Assembly: GCF_947497005.1 (NCBI RefSeq)
Contig: NZ_CANMFF010000004.1
Span: forward strand, 186,001 to 250,000
Source: an uncultured Ruegeria sp.
Lineage (GTDB): Bacteria > Pseudomonadota > Alphaproteobacteria > Rhodobacterales > Rhodobacteraceae
Direction of reading: 5' to 3'
Length of the DNA: 64,000 nt
Part shown: positions 28,407-38,017 of the stretch, in pieces
Layout: each line of letters opens with the position of its first letter
Numbering within the stretch: position 1 is the first letter of the stretch
Made by a program: the position numbers and the translations under genes
Notes under the pieces: generated by a model
Databases searched by the model: none
Seen by the model: only the letters and a program-made list of their open reading frames with translations
What the model was told of the DNA's origin: nothing

Positions 28407-29186
28407 ATGGCGGAAACGGATATACAAGAAAAAGAAACCCAGATCCCAACCAACTTGCGCCTGCTGCTGATCCTTGAAGAGGTGGCGCGGCGCGGCGTGG
28501 CGGTCAAACCCTCGGACCTGATCGATGCATTGGGATTGGCCAAACCCACAGTCCATCGTTTGCTGCAGACGGCTGAGGCCGAAGGTTTCCTGCAACGTGA
28601 TCTTGATGGACGCTCGTACGGCCCGGGCAGGCGGTTGCGGCTGTTATCCGTGAATACCATGTCCGCCGAACATCTGCGGACCGCACGTCTTGCCATCCTG
28701 CGCAGTGTAGCCGACGAAGTGGGCGAGACATGCAATCTGGCCATCCCGGACCGAGAGGGCATGATTTATCTGGACCGCGTCGAAACCAAATGGCCGTTGC
28801 GGATTCAGTTGCCCATAGGAACACAGGTTCCGTTCCACTGCACGGCCAGTGGCAAGATGTATTTGTCCACTTTGCGCCCCAAAACACTGAACGGGTTCTT
28901 GTCAGCCGGGAAGCTAAAAGAGCAGACCAACCGCTCTTTTACTGAGCCCAAGGCTTTGCTTAACGAAATCACGATTACGGCCGAGCGGGGGTTTTCCACC
29001 GATGATGAAGAATTCATGACAGGCATGGCGGCGATTGCCGTGCCAGTACAGGACGGGCAGGGTAGGCTTGTAGCCACGCTTTCAGTTCATGCCCCGACGC
29101 AACGGCATGATGTTGGCAGCCTGATATCATTTCTCGGCACCTTGCGCCGTGGTGCAGAAAAACTGTCGCATATGTTGGCCGAGTAA
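28407..29186 (+). CDS. IclR-family transcriptional regulator
   Basis: 259-residue regulator. The winged HTH covers about 15-75 (PSDLIDALGLAKPTVHRLLQ). The IclR effector domain covers about 85-255 and includes CNLAIPDREGMIYLDRVE, PFHCTASGKMYLS and GMAAIAVPVQDGQGRLVATL. It is probably the local regulator of the TRAP operon and possibly of the divergent GMC gene. The effector is likely the transported compound, but no ligand can be assigned. Confidence 0.9.
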   Translation: MAETDIQEKETQIPTNLRLLLILEEVARRGVAVKPSDLIDALGLAKPTVHRLLQTAEAEGFLQRDLDGRSYGPGRRLRLLSVNTMSAEHLRTARLAILRSVADEVGETCNLAIPDREGMIYLDRVETKWPLRIQLPIGTQVPFHCTASGKMYLSTLRPKTLNGFLSAGKLKEQTNRSFTEPKALLNEITITAERGFSTDDEEFMTGMAAIAVPVQDGQGRLVATLSVHAPTQRHDVGSLISFLGTLRRGAEKLSHMLAE

Positions 29187-29220
29187 ATTGTAAAACGGGA
29201 AAACCTGCGACCGAGGGCCT

Positions 29221-30954
29221 TCAGGACTGAGTTGCAAGGCCAGCCTTGCGAAGGCTATTCATCAGTTTCTTCTGGAACGGGTCAGACAACTGCCAGATAG
29301 ACAGGATGCCGTCGGCCTGTGACGCAAAATCCGGGCGCAGCGATCGCAATTTGTTCAGCGAATCCTGCGCATTTTGCTGATGCCCCAATTCTGCATTCAG
29401 AACTGTGCCCCAAAGATGTGTCCAAAAGAAATTCGGCATGTCGATCTGATCCAGAACCGTCAATGCCTGCTGGTAATTTCCCTGTTCGAATTCGTAAAAC
29501 ACGCGTGGAAAATGAAACCAGTGCGGATGCACTGGGTTTAGCGCGATCGCCCGATCCACAATCGCCAGCCCTTCGTCCCAGTCGCCGCTAAAGGCAAGTC
29601 TCATGCCGTAATGCGCGAGAACGGCACTGTCATTCGGGCTTAGATTGATTGCCATTTGACCCTCCCGGCGAAAGCCCTGAAGATCACCAAGAACAAATCG
29701 CATATTCGCCAGCATCAAATGCCCCGCAGCCAGGTTCGGGTCAACCTCCACAGCACGGCGCGCGGCATTGTCTGCGGCAGTCAGTATCTCTTGGCGATGC
29801 CCCCCCAGACCGAACCGGATCTGTTGTAGGTAAAGGTTAGACAACACGGCCCATGCTTCGGCGTAATCCGGACTGTGCTCCAAAGCCCTTAGAATGCAGG
29901 TCTTGATTGCCGGATGTCGATTGAGGTCGATTGTGATCTGATAGCTGTAATAGCTCAGCACGCAATCATAGGTGTCACGATTGAGTGGCGGTATTCGGGT
30001 CGCGATTTTCATCGCATCTTGCGTCAGAACCCCATATTTGCCCGCAAGTTTTCCGATTACATCCTGGATGATCATATCTTGCCCGGCGTAGATTTCTCCA
30101 GGAGAATTGCCGACGTCATAATCATGCACCCAAACGTATCGTTCGCTTTTGAGATCAATGAGACGGGCAGACAACACCACGGTGTCACCTTTATCCAGGA
30201 CGCTGCCTTCCAATGCGAAATCCGCACTGAGTTCCGAGCGCAAAGCCTGTGAATCCACGCCGCCCTTTGAAAATCGCTGAACGCTGCCCAAAGGCAGAAC
30301 CCAGATATCACGGAAGCGAACCAGTTCGCTGGTCAGTTGCTGTGTTATGCCAACGGCGAAATAATCCGGTCCGCTGCCTAAAGTTTCAAAAGGAAGCACC
30401 GCAACCACTGGGCCCTGCGGCAATGATTGATCTGTGGGCGCAGATCTTTGTATGCCCCAACCGGATATGGAAATCCAGATCGACGCGCAGGCCATCAAAG
30501 CACAGACAGCGCCAAGACCAATCAAAAGCAAGCGGCGACTTTCCACAGCGGACACAGGCGGGTCCTGTGGGGGCGGTGAGGCCACGACCGGGGGTACAAC
30601 CCTTTCGAACCGGGGGGCATACCCGCCTTTGGGAATGGACAACCGGACGGGATCAGACCGGCCCGGTCCGGCATAATAGTTGTCTATGTCCTGACGCAGG
30701 CGACGCGCTTCAAGTCGGACAATCGGATCAACCTGCTGATCAAAGGTTTCATCGCGGCCAAAAACCGAAATGGCGATCGACACGCCCTTGATGTGGTCGG
30801 CGCGTCCGGCCAGATATTCCTCGATCACATAACTCAGAAATGCCCGGCGCTGCGGAGTCGCCGGGAAATCGGGGTGCTCCAGAAGATGCTGCATCTGCGC
30901 ACGAATATCGTGATTTGAAATAGGCAACCGACGACAATCCGTCCTGAAAAGCAT
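29221..30954 (-). CDS. single-TM protein with adenylate-cyclase-type N-domain, TolB-like region and TPRs
   Basis: 577-residue membrane protein of unknown specific function. Residues about 15-105 match the conserved module seen in front of many proteobacterial cyclases and TolB/TPR proteins (FLSYVIEEYLAGRADHIKG and DPIVRLEARRLRQDI). A TM helix follows at about 145-165 (LLLIGLGAVCALMACASIWI). Next comes a TolB-N-like region (VVAVLPFETLGSGPDYFAVG), then several TPR-like repeats to the C-terminus. No catalytic cyclase residues are present. ATG 30954 gives the family-like N-terminus but has no clear ribosome site; the open frame extends to 31029. It is divergent from the alkyl sulfatase gene, with 292 bp between starts. 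Confidence 0.7.
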   Translation of the reverse strand: MLFRTDCRRLPISNHDIRAQMQHLLEHPDFPATPQRRAFLSYVIEEYLAGRADHIKGVSIAISVFGRDETFDQQVDPIVRLEARRLRQDIDNYYAGPGRSDPVRLSIPKGGYAPRFERVVPPVVASPPPQDPPVSAVESRRLLLIGLGAVCALMACASIWISISGWGIQRSAPTDQSLPQGPVVAVLPFETLGSGPDYFAVGITQQLTSELVRFRDIWVLPLGSVQRFSKGGVDSQALRSELSADFALEGSVLDKGDTVVLSARLIDLKSERYVWVHDYDVGNSPGEIYAGQDMIIQDVIGKLAGKYGVLTQDAMKIATRIPPLNRDTYDCVLSYYSYQITIDLNRHPAIKTCILRALEHSPDYAEAWAVLSNLYLQQIRFGLGGHRQEILTAADNAARRAVEVDPNLAAGHLMLANMRFVLGDLQGFRREGQMAINLSPNDSAVLAHYGMRLAFSGDWDEGLAIVDRAIALNPVHPHWFHFPRVFYEFEQGNYQQALTVLDQIDMPNFFWTHLWGTVLNAELGHQQNAQDSLNKLRSLRPDFASQADGILSIWQLSDPFQKKLMNSLRKAGLATQS

Positions 30955-31246
30955 TTGAAACCGGAGCGTTAAGACAATGCTCCCACTGCTCTTAGCGCGG
31001 GATGCTGGCATGTAGCAACATGTTCGCACTTCATTATGGCGTGCATGTGGCTACCACGTGCGAACGGCTTGCCACATCGGCAAGCGTCAAAGTGTCAAGG
31101 AGAGCACTTGAATGTTACTCGCAACCGCTCATCGCAGACGCGCGTCTGTCGCGCGCCCTGCGAACAGGGGCGTTCGGGTCGTCAAACCCTTCTTGGCTTT
31201 GCACTCGATTTTCAGGAACACAACATCCACAGGAGCCGTTCCAAAC

Positions 31247-33313
31247 ATGGCACGACGACATATTTCGCTGGCAGCTACCGCGTTTTTAGGCCTCACCGCA
31301 GGATTGGCGGCAGCCCAGGACCATGGGCATGAACATTTCGACCCGAAAGGTAAGCTGCCGTCGCAGTATACCATCGATTTCCAGAACCAAATGCGCCAAT
31401 CGCTACCGTTCGATGACGAACGGGATTTTGAAGAGAGCCGCAAGGGTCTGCTTGCGATGCCGGAATATCGGCAGATCACGACCGAGGATGGCATCGTTGC
31501 CTGGGACATCGGCAGCTATGACTATCTGCTGAAAGAAGGCGAGCAGTTCGACTCGATCCATCCGTCGCTGCAGCGTCAGGCGATCCTGAACATGAATTTC
31601 GGCCTCTACGAGATTCAGGATGACAATATCTATCAGGTGCGCGGATTCGACCTGTCGAATATCACGTTCATCCGCGGTGACACCGGCTGGATCATCTTTG
31701 ACCCGCTGGCCTCGAAGGAAACTGCCGCTGCCGCACTGAAGCTGCTGAACGAAACCGTGGGTGAACGGCCGGTCAAGGCGGTTGTCTATTCACACTCGCA
31801 CGCAGACCATTATGGCGGCGTGCGCGGTGTCATCACGGATGAGGACGTGGCCAACGGCGTCGCAGTGATCGCGCCCGAAGGGTTCATGGAACACGCGGTG
31901 TCGGAAAACGTCTATGCCGGTAACGTGATGAACCGCCGTTTGTTCTTTCAATATGGCGTGTTACTGCCGCGCAGCCCGTTTGGGCATGTGGATCAGTCGA
32001 TCGGCAAGAACATCTCGGCCGGGACAACCGGTCTGATCGAGCCGACCCGCTATGTCTCGGACGACTATGAAGAGATCACCATCGACGGTGTGCGCATGAT
32101 CTTCCAGAACACGCCCGGCACCGAGGCTCCAGCCGAGATGAACACCTATTTCCCTGATCTCAAAGCGTTCTGGGCGGCGGAAAACATCACAGGCACCATT
32201 CACAACATCTATACCCTGCGCGGCGCGCTGGTGCGTGATGCGCTGAGCTGGTCCAAACACGTCAACGATGCGCTGTACAAATTCGGGCAGGACGCCGAGC
32301 TGATGTTCGCCTCGCATTCCTGGCCCCGCTACGGCAATGAACGCATTCAGGAAGTGATGCGCGCCCAGCGGGACACCTACGCCAACCTTAATAACGGCGT
32401 TCTGAATCTTGCCAACAAGGGCGTGACCATCAATCAGGTTCACAACGTCTATGACGTGCCCGAAAGCCTGCAACAACAATGGGCGGCGCGCAGCTATCAT
32501 GGCTCGGTCGAACATAACAGCCGCGCGGTCATCAACCGTTATCTGGGCTACTGGGATGCCAATCCGACAACACTGGCCCCTCTGTCGCCCGAAGACAGCG
32601 CACCTTTGTTTGTCGAGATGATGGGCGGTGCGGAACCGATCCTGGCCAAAGGACAGGAACTGGTAAATAATGGTCAATATCTGCAAGCGACAGAGATCCT
32701 GAACAAACTGGTCTATGCCGAGCCGCAAAACCAGGCCGCCAAGGACCTGCTGGCCGACGCGTTCGAGCAGATTGGGTATCAGAAAGAAAGCCCCTCGGTC
32801 CGCAACTCGTTCCTTGGTGCGGCGTTCGAGCTTCGCAACGGCATCCCGCAAGGCGCCACTATCGAGACCACCGGCCCCGACACGATCAAGGCGATGCAGA
32901 CCACCATGTGGTTGGATTTTCTCGCCATCCGCGTCAACAGCTCCAAGGCTGCCGACATGGAATTCACCATCAACCTGTCGATCCCGGATCGTGACGAGAA
33001 CATCGTAATCGAGATGAGCAATGCCACGCTGACTCATATCGTCGACCAGACCGCAGAAAATGCCGATCTGTCGATCAGCCTGAACCGCGCCGATCTGGAA
33101 AAGGTCATGACAGGCGAGCGAAAGATGTCCGAGATGCTGACCGATGGCACTGCCAAATCCGAAGGCGACGTGGAAATCGTAGCGCAACTGGCTTCGACCT
33201 TGGACCAGTTCGATCTCGGGTTTGAATTGATGCCCGGCACCGGCGCCAAGGACCTGACAGCTCCGGCGAATGATTTTGCCCAGCCGCCGCTGGCGAATTC
33301 GAATGGAGGATAA
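31247..33313 (+). CDS. periplasmic alkyl sulfatase, SdsA/BDS1-type metallo-beta-lactamase fold
   Basis: 688-residue hydrolase that releases sulfate from primary alkyl sulfates. The signal peptide MARRHISLAATAFLGLTAG ends near an AAAQ site. The binuclear zinc motif HSHADHYGG is in the N-terminal metallo-beta-lactamase domain. A dimerisation domain follows (GAEPILAKGQELVNNGQYL), and the last ~120 residues are the SCP2-like alkyl-binding domain. ATG 31247 is chosen for the signal peptide and an upstream AGGAG (11-base spacing); the longer frame from 31112 would bury the signal. It is likely used for sulfur or carbon scavenging from marine surfactant-like sulfates. Confidence 0.92.
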   Translation: MARRHISLAATAFLGLTAGLAAAQDHGHEHFDPKGKLPSQYTIDFQNQMRQSLPFDDERDFEESRKGLLAMPEYRQITTEDGIVAWDIGSYDYLLKEGEQFDSIHPSLQRQAILNMNFGLYEIQDDNIYQVRGFDLSNITFIRGDTGWIIFDPLASKETAAAALKLLNETVGERPVKAVVYSHSHADHYGGVRGVITDEDVANGVAVIAPEGFMEHAVSENVYAGNVMNRRLFFQYGVLLPRSPFGHVDQSIGKNISAGTTGLIEPTRYVSDDYEEITIDGVRMIFQNTPGTEAPAEMNTYFPDLKAFWAAENITGTIHNIYTLRGALVRDALSWSKHVNDALYKFGQDAELMFASHSWPRYGNERIQEVMRAQRDTYANLNNGVLNLANKGVTINQVHNVYDVPESLQQQWAARSYHGSVEHNSRAVINRYLGYWDANPTTLAPLSPEDSAPLFVEMMGGAEPILAKGQELVNNGQYLQATEILNKLVYAEPQNQAAKDLLADAFEQIGYQKESPSVRNSFLGAAFELRNGIPQGATIETTGPDTIKAMQTTMWLDFLAIRVNSSKAADMEFTINLSIPDRDENIVIEMSNATLTHIVDQTAENADLSISLNRADLEKVMTGERKMSEMLTDGTAKSEGDVEIVAQLASTLDQFDLGFELMPGTGAKDLTAPANDFAQPPLANSNGG

Positions 33314-33354
33314 CACCTTCATCAACTGAACAAGCCAAGCACCACGCTGGCAAC

Positions 33355-33391
33355 GAGTCTGTGGCAGCAACATCTGAGCTGCTACAGACTC
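33355..33391. terminator. bidirectional stem-loop between convergent genes
   Basis: GAGTCTGTGGCAGC and GCTGCTACAGACTC form a 14-bp stem with one G-T pair and a 9-base loop. It lies in the 136-bp gap between the alkyl sulfatase (plus) and the Mur-ligase-like gene (minus). T-tracts are weak on both sides (CTTTGG on plus). Confidence 0.6.
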
Positions 33392-33449
33392 TTTGGCGAC
33401 TTTGGTCGTTGTTCATACGATTACAGAGAAATTCAAACAGGTTGTTCGA

Positions 33450-35186
33450 TTATGTGTCGAGCATCTCAAGCACAGTGTCGCGCTCGGACAGCACAAGCAA
33501 CAGGGCTAGATCACCTGGCTCAAGCTGTTTCAAGATCTTAGCCGCCGCCTGAGACGGTGATGGGGCCCTTTGAATCTGCGCGGCCTCATACCCGTGCTCC
33601 AATGCCGACCCTTCAATCAGGTTCGGAATTTCTCCTAACGCACGGCCTCTCAGGTAGCCTTCCAGTTCAGCCGTGACGACCACGTCGGGTTCGAATTTCA
33701 AAGCCGTCGCCGTGACGTCCCGAATGTCCTGATCCGACCTGTCGCCCGCATGGCTGAGCATGATAAACCGACGTTTTGCGGGAAGGCTGGACAGCGCGTC
33801 GCACACTGCAGAAATTGAGTGTGGGTTGTGTGCGAAGTCTACAAAAACGCGCGCGTTATTATAGTGGAACTCGTTGCAACGCCCGGGATTGTCTTTGGCG
33901 TCGGGTTTGAACCCAGCCAACCCGGCCCGCACCGCCTGAAGGGGCAGGTCAAGCGCCAAAGCAAGACACAAGGCCGCCAGCGCATTCAGGATGTTGTACT
34001 TCGCAACCCCACCCATTGTCAGGGGTACGTCTGACACGTCAATCACCACCTGCTCGGTTTTGCCATCGAAAAACACGATATTTTCCTGCTGCACATAGGC
34101 GCAGCAATTGCCGGAATCGCGCGCCTCACGGATCAGGTCCGATTGAGCATCCAAGGAAAACCACCAGATATTTGCTGATGTGTTTTTTGCCTCGGCGAGG
34201 ACATACGCATCGTCTGCGTTCAGGGCCAGCACACCGCCTTCGGCCAGCGTTCGGTGCACGGCAAACTTCGCCTGCGCCAGTTCGGGAACCGTGTTGACGC
34301 CGTATTGCCCCAAATGGTCATTCGCGACGTTGGTGACAGCAGCCGCTGTGGCCGCGCGCGTAGGTAAACCACGGCGCAGGATGCCGCCACGGGCCACTTC
34401 AAGGCACGCAATTTCTAGTCGCTTATCGCGCAGAAGCATCCGCCCACCGCCAGGGCCCGAATAGTCACCGCGGTCCAGAATGTCGTTGCCTACCCGCACA
34501 AACTCGGTCGAGGTCAACCCGGCGACCTTGCCTGAAGCGCGTGCTATGGCCTCGAGCAATCGGGTCGTGGTGGTCTTGCCATTGGTTCCGGTGATGAAGG
34601 CAACAGGGACATTGTGTAGTGCGGACCAATCGACATTATTGGGGGTCGGCAGTGTATCGACTGACCATGTCCGGCTGCCTGTACCGTGCCCGATGGAGAC
34701 TTCGTCATCATCGCAAAGGACATCGACGCCATGCGTGTCAGCTGCTGCGATCAGGGCGATGAGGGCCGGGTTGGCTTCCTTCGCCATGACGCCTTTCACA
34801 TCCGCCACCATCTGACCGAAATCTCCCGGCTCTGCCGCCAGAAGTTCGGCAGCGCAGAAGTGCCACGCCGTTTGCGCCGCGAAGATTGCCGAATAAAGCT
34901 GATCCATTGGCGCGGAAATCGCCAGATTTATACCGCCGGTGAAGGTGCGATATGTCAGATCCTGATCTCGCCAGCCAAGCGCGTCCAGCACCGTGCGTGC
35001 ATGTTTCTCCCACAACGCGGAGATCTGAGATGGATCAATCTCCGTGGAAAAAACGTCTATTACCGCGCCGGGCCGACTCCATAGCAGGCCGGGTCCAGTC
35101 AAACGTCGGGCGTCATCCACTTTAATATGGTCAGCGGTCGCGCTTACAATAGTCAGCGCGGTTTCAAGCTCTTCGATCCGGTCCAT
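33450..35186 (-). CDS. Mur-ligase-like protein of the cyanophycin operon
   Basis: 578-residue ATP-dependent ligase homologue related to the Mur-ligase half of CphA. A ~190-residue N-domain of unknown role comes first. The P-loop GTNGKTTTTRLLEAIA follows, then the ATPase-core segment LEVARGGILRRGLPTR, NDHLGQYGVNTVPELAQAK and the C-terminal ligase domain with FVDFAHNPHSISAV. Unlike CphA it has no ATP-grasp module. It begins 14 bp after the cphA stop, so it is cotranscribed. Possible roles are adding a side-chain amino acid, making a primer, or editing the polymer. The family link is clear and the reaction is unknown. Confidence 0.8.
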   Translation of the reverse strand: MDRIEELETALTIVSATADHIKVDDARRLTGPGLLWSRPGAVIDVFSTEIDPSQISALWEKHARTVLDALGWRDQDLTYRTFTGGINLAISAPMDQLYSAIFAAQTAWHFCAAELLAAEPGDFGQMVADVKGVMAKEANPALIALIAAADTHGVDVLCDDDEVSIGHGTGSRTWSVDTLPTPNNVDWSALHNVPVAFITGTNGKTTTTRLLEAIARASGKVAGLTSTEFVRVGNDILDRGDYSGPGGGRMLLRDKRLEIACLEVARGGILRRGLPTRAATAAAVTNVANDHLGQYGVNTVPELAQAKFAVHRTLAEGGVLALNADDAYVLAEAKNTSANIWWFSLDAQSDLIREARDSGNCCAYVQQENIVFFDGKTEQVVIDVSDVPLTMGGVAKYNILNALAALCLALALDLPLQAVRAGLAGFKPDAKDNPGRCNEFHYNNARVFVDFAHNPHSISAVCDALSSLPAKRRFIMLSHAGDRSDQDIRDVTATALKFEPDVVVTAELEGYLRGRALGEIPNLIEGSALEHGYEAAQIQRAPSPSQAAAKILKQLEPGDLALLLVLSERDTVLEMLDT

Positions 35187-35200
35187 TCCGGTGCCTCCGC

Positions 35201-38002
35201 TCAGTCCGCGTCTTCACTGATCTCACGAGCCAGACGCACGCCGCGCTCGTCCCGGATCAGGTTCTGGTCGCTTTCGAACATATCCTCGAACGAAGTGTCG
35301 ACGGGCTTGGCCTTGGGAGCAGCATCGGATTCAGGAGCTTCGCCGTCGGAGTTGAAATAGATGATCTGTTTCCAGCAACGCGTGGTGTCGTCGCCGAAAA
35401 TCACCAACAGATCCCCCGGTGTTGCCCGTTCCAGCCCAGCATTTACGGCCTCAACTTCGTCAGGGATGATTGTGATCGCGGCGGCGTCCACCCCATTGTC
35501 GATCAGGGCCTGACGCATCATTTGCGGTACTTCATCGTGCCCTCGACCCCTGCGGCGATCATCTGCCTTACATATGAAATGGTCAAAATGTCCGGCTAGT
35601 GCGACGGCCCCATCGACAATGTCCTGATCTCGCCGATCGCCGGGCATGGCAACGACACACAATCTGCAACCTTTGATCTCCAACTGATCAGCCAGTGCAG
35701 CCATGGCCTTGAGCGCGGCGGGGTTGTGGCCGTAATCCAGGATCACTTTGAAGGGATGTTCATCATAAACGTTCATCCGTCCCGGAGCCTGGAAATAGCT
35801 GGTGTCGAAGGTCCGTAACCCGTGGCGGATGTTGTCCAGATCGACGCCGAAACTATAGGCCATCGCTGCTGCGAACATGGCATTTTGAACGTTGAAGATC
35901 GCTTTACCTTCCAGTGCGGCGGGGATCAGGTGCGACCACAGGACAGGGATGTGAAGCCCGTTATCATAGATCGTCAGCATGTCGCCATTCATACCTTTTT
36001 CCAGCACGATCGCTTTGCCACCGGCTTTGATATGTTCCTTGACCAGACTGTGGCCCGGATTGGTGGTGACATAGAAAATCTGATCCGCCCCGGCATAATC
36101 GGCCATTTTTAGACAATTGATGTCATCAGCGTTCAAAACCGCCGTATCTGTAGCGCTTTCCACCACCACGCGTTTAACCACGGCCAGTTCCTCGACCGTG
36201 TTGATGCCGCCAAGGCCCAGATGATCTGCAGAGACATTCAGACAGGCCGCCACGTTTGAGCGTTGATAGCCCAGACCTGACCGGACTAGCCCGCCGCGTG
36301 CGGTTTCCATCACCGCAAAATCGACCATCGGATCGCGCAGGACGATTTGCGCGGATTTTGGCCCTGTCATGTCACCCTTGACGCTCAGTTTGCCGTCAAC
36401 GTAAACACCATCGGTCGAGGTCATGCCGACGGTCTTTCCGCTGGTCTTCATGATATGGCCCAGCATTCGGGACGTGGTGGTTTTGCCGTTGGTTCCAGTA
36501 ATCGCCGCAATCGGGATGCGGGTTTCCTCATTGGCGGGAAACAGCATGTCAATCACTTTGCCCGCCACATCACGTGGTTGACCTTCGGACGGGGCCACAT
36601 GCATCCGAAAACCAGGGGCTGCATTCACCTCAACGATTGCGCCGCCGATATCCTTGTAGGATTTGGTGATGTCGTCGATCAGGAAATCCACACCGCCGAC
36701 ATCCAGCCCTACTGCCATGATGGCGCGTTCTGCCATATCACGGTTGTCAGGGTGCACCACATCCGTCAGGTCGATTGCAGTACCACCGGTCGACAGGTTT
36801 GCCGTGGATCGCAGATAGAACACCTCTCCGTCCGGCAGAACGGTCTGGTCCGTCACGTCTGCATTTTCCATCAGGCGCTTGGCCTGGTTGTCGATCTCGA
36901 GCATGGTCAGCACTTTTTCGTGCCCGATCCCCCGGCGGGGGTCTTCGTTCACGATGGCGACCAGTTCGGCAATCGTGTGTTTGCCGTCACCGACCACATG
37001 GCCCGGTACGCGCTTGGCCACGGCGACCAGCTTGTTGTCCACAACCAGCATTCGGTGATCGAAACCGGTGATAAAGCTTTCCACCAGAATAGCGCGGCTG
37101 CGGGAATGTTCCTTGGCCTCGGCAAAGCCTGTCTCGACCTCTTCATCCGAGTTCAGGTTAATCGAAACACCGCGACCGTGGTTGGCGTCGAGCGGCTTGA
37201 CAACCACTGGGTGCCCGATCCGTCCGGCCGCGCGTACTGCTTCGCGCGCCGAGTAGACCATGCGTTGTTGCGGCACCGGCAGGCCCAGATCGTTCAGCAG
37301 GTTGTGGGTGTCTTCCTTGTCGCACGAGATTTCGACCGAAATATGCTTGGTCTCGGACGTGATGGTTGCCTGAATGCGTTTCTGGAATTTGCCGTGTCCG
37401 AACTGCACCAGTGAGCCGGAGTTCAACCTGATCCATGGAATGTCACGTTCTTGCGCCGCCTTGACCAGCGATCCCGTCGAGGGGCCGAATTCCTTGCGCT
37501 GCGCCCGCAGGACAAAACTGCGCAGTTCATCATCCCAGTTGAAATCCGGATCGAAATCGAAATCCACCTGATCCTTAAGAGATTGCGGCAGCAAGTGCAT
37601 CAACAGCCGCATGGCCAGCTTACCCGCATCGAGACCGACGTCGCGCTGCCTATATTCATAGACCATGTTGTATTGACCCGGCTCACTCGTGCCGCGTGTC
37701 CTGCCAAAGGTCACATCGGTGCCGGCTACGTTCTGCACTTCGATGGCGCAGTGTTCCAGCACGTGACCCAGCCACGTGCCTTCGTCCTCGCGTAGGCGAC
37801 GGATGAAACCGCCGGGCTCGCGGTAGGAACACCCATGTTCCGCCAGTCCGGGAAGCGCTTCAATCAGTGCATCTATAAACTCGGAACCAATTTTTGCCGA
37901 GGGCCAATCTTCCAGAATACCCAGATCAATGACGTGACGAATGACCGGAAAACTTGCCCAGACATTTGGGCCGACAAAGACATTGGTCGAGATTATTTTC
38001 AT
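35201..38002 (-). CDS. cphA: cyanophycin synthetase
   Basis: 933-residue enzyme that polymerises Asp and Arg into multi-L-arginyl-poly-L-aspartate without ribosomes, a nitrogen store. The domain order is typical: an N-terminal domain (1-160), an ATP-grasp domain (about 210-480) with HPVVVKPLDANHGRGVSINL and VEVNAAPGFRMHVAPS, and a Mur-ligase domain from about 490 with GTNGKTTTSRMLGHIM, METARGGLVRSGLGYQ and LDYGHNPAALKAM. A ~30-residue acidic tail extends beyond the usual end. GGGGAG precedes the ATG, and the gene follows cphB by 15 bp. Polymer and degrading enzyme share one transcript. Confidence 0.95.
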   Translation of the reverse strand: MKIISTNVFVGPNVWASFPVIRHVIDLGILEDWPSAKIGSEFIDALIEALPGLAEHGCSYREPGGFIRRLREDEGTWLGHVLEHCAIEVQNVAGTDVTFGRTRGTSEPGQYNMVYEYRQRDVGLDAGKLAMRLLMHLLPQSLKDQVDFDFDPDFNWDDELRSFVLRAQRKEFGPSTGSLVKAAQERDIPWIRLNSGSLVQFGHGKFQKRIQATITSETKHISVEISCDKEDTHNLLNDLGLPVPQQRMVYSAREAVRAAGRIGHPVVVKPLDANHGRGVSINLNSDEEVETGFAEAKEHSRSRAILVESFITGFDHRMLVVDNKLVAVAKRVPGHVVGDGKHTIAELVAIVNEDPRRGIGHEKVLTMLEIDNQAKRLMENADVTDQTVLPDGEVFYLRSTANLSTGGTAIDLTDVVHPDNRDMAERAIMAVGLDVGGVDFLIDDITKSYKDIGGAIVEVNAAPGFRMHVAPSEGQPRDVAGKVIDMLFPANEETRIPIAAITGTNGKTTTSRMLGHIMKTSGKTVGMTSTDGVYVDGKLSVKGDMTGPKSAQIVLRDPMVDFAVMETARGGLVRSGLGYQRSNVAACLNVSADHLGLGGINTVEELAVVKRVVVESATDTAVLNADDINCLKMADYAGADQIFYVTTNPGHSLVKEHIKAGGKAIVLEKGMNGDMLTIYDNGLHIPVLWSHLIPAALEGKAIFNVQNAMFAAAMAYSFGVDLDNIRHGLRTFDTSYFQAPGRMNVYDEHPFKVILDYGHNPAALKAMAALADQLEIKGCRLCVVAMPGDRRDQDIVDGAVALAGHFDHFICKADDRRRGRGHDEVPQMMRQALIDNGVDAAAITIIPDEVEAVNAGLERATPGDLLVIFGDDTTRCWKQIIYFNSDGEAPESDAAPKAKPVDTSFEDMFESDQNLIRDERGVRLAREISEDAD

Positions 38003-38017
38003 GAGGCTCCCCGTTGG

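Noticed and set aside
31961..33373. 470-codon minus-strand open frame
   Set aside because: It lies opposite the alkyl sulfatase gene, has no ribosome site, and reads as a His/Arg/Gln-rich shadow without any domain.
36347..37414. 355-codon plus-strand open frame
   Set aside because: It is antisense to cphA, whose domains are all intact; no recognisable motif.
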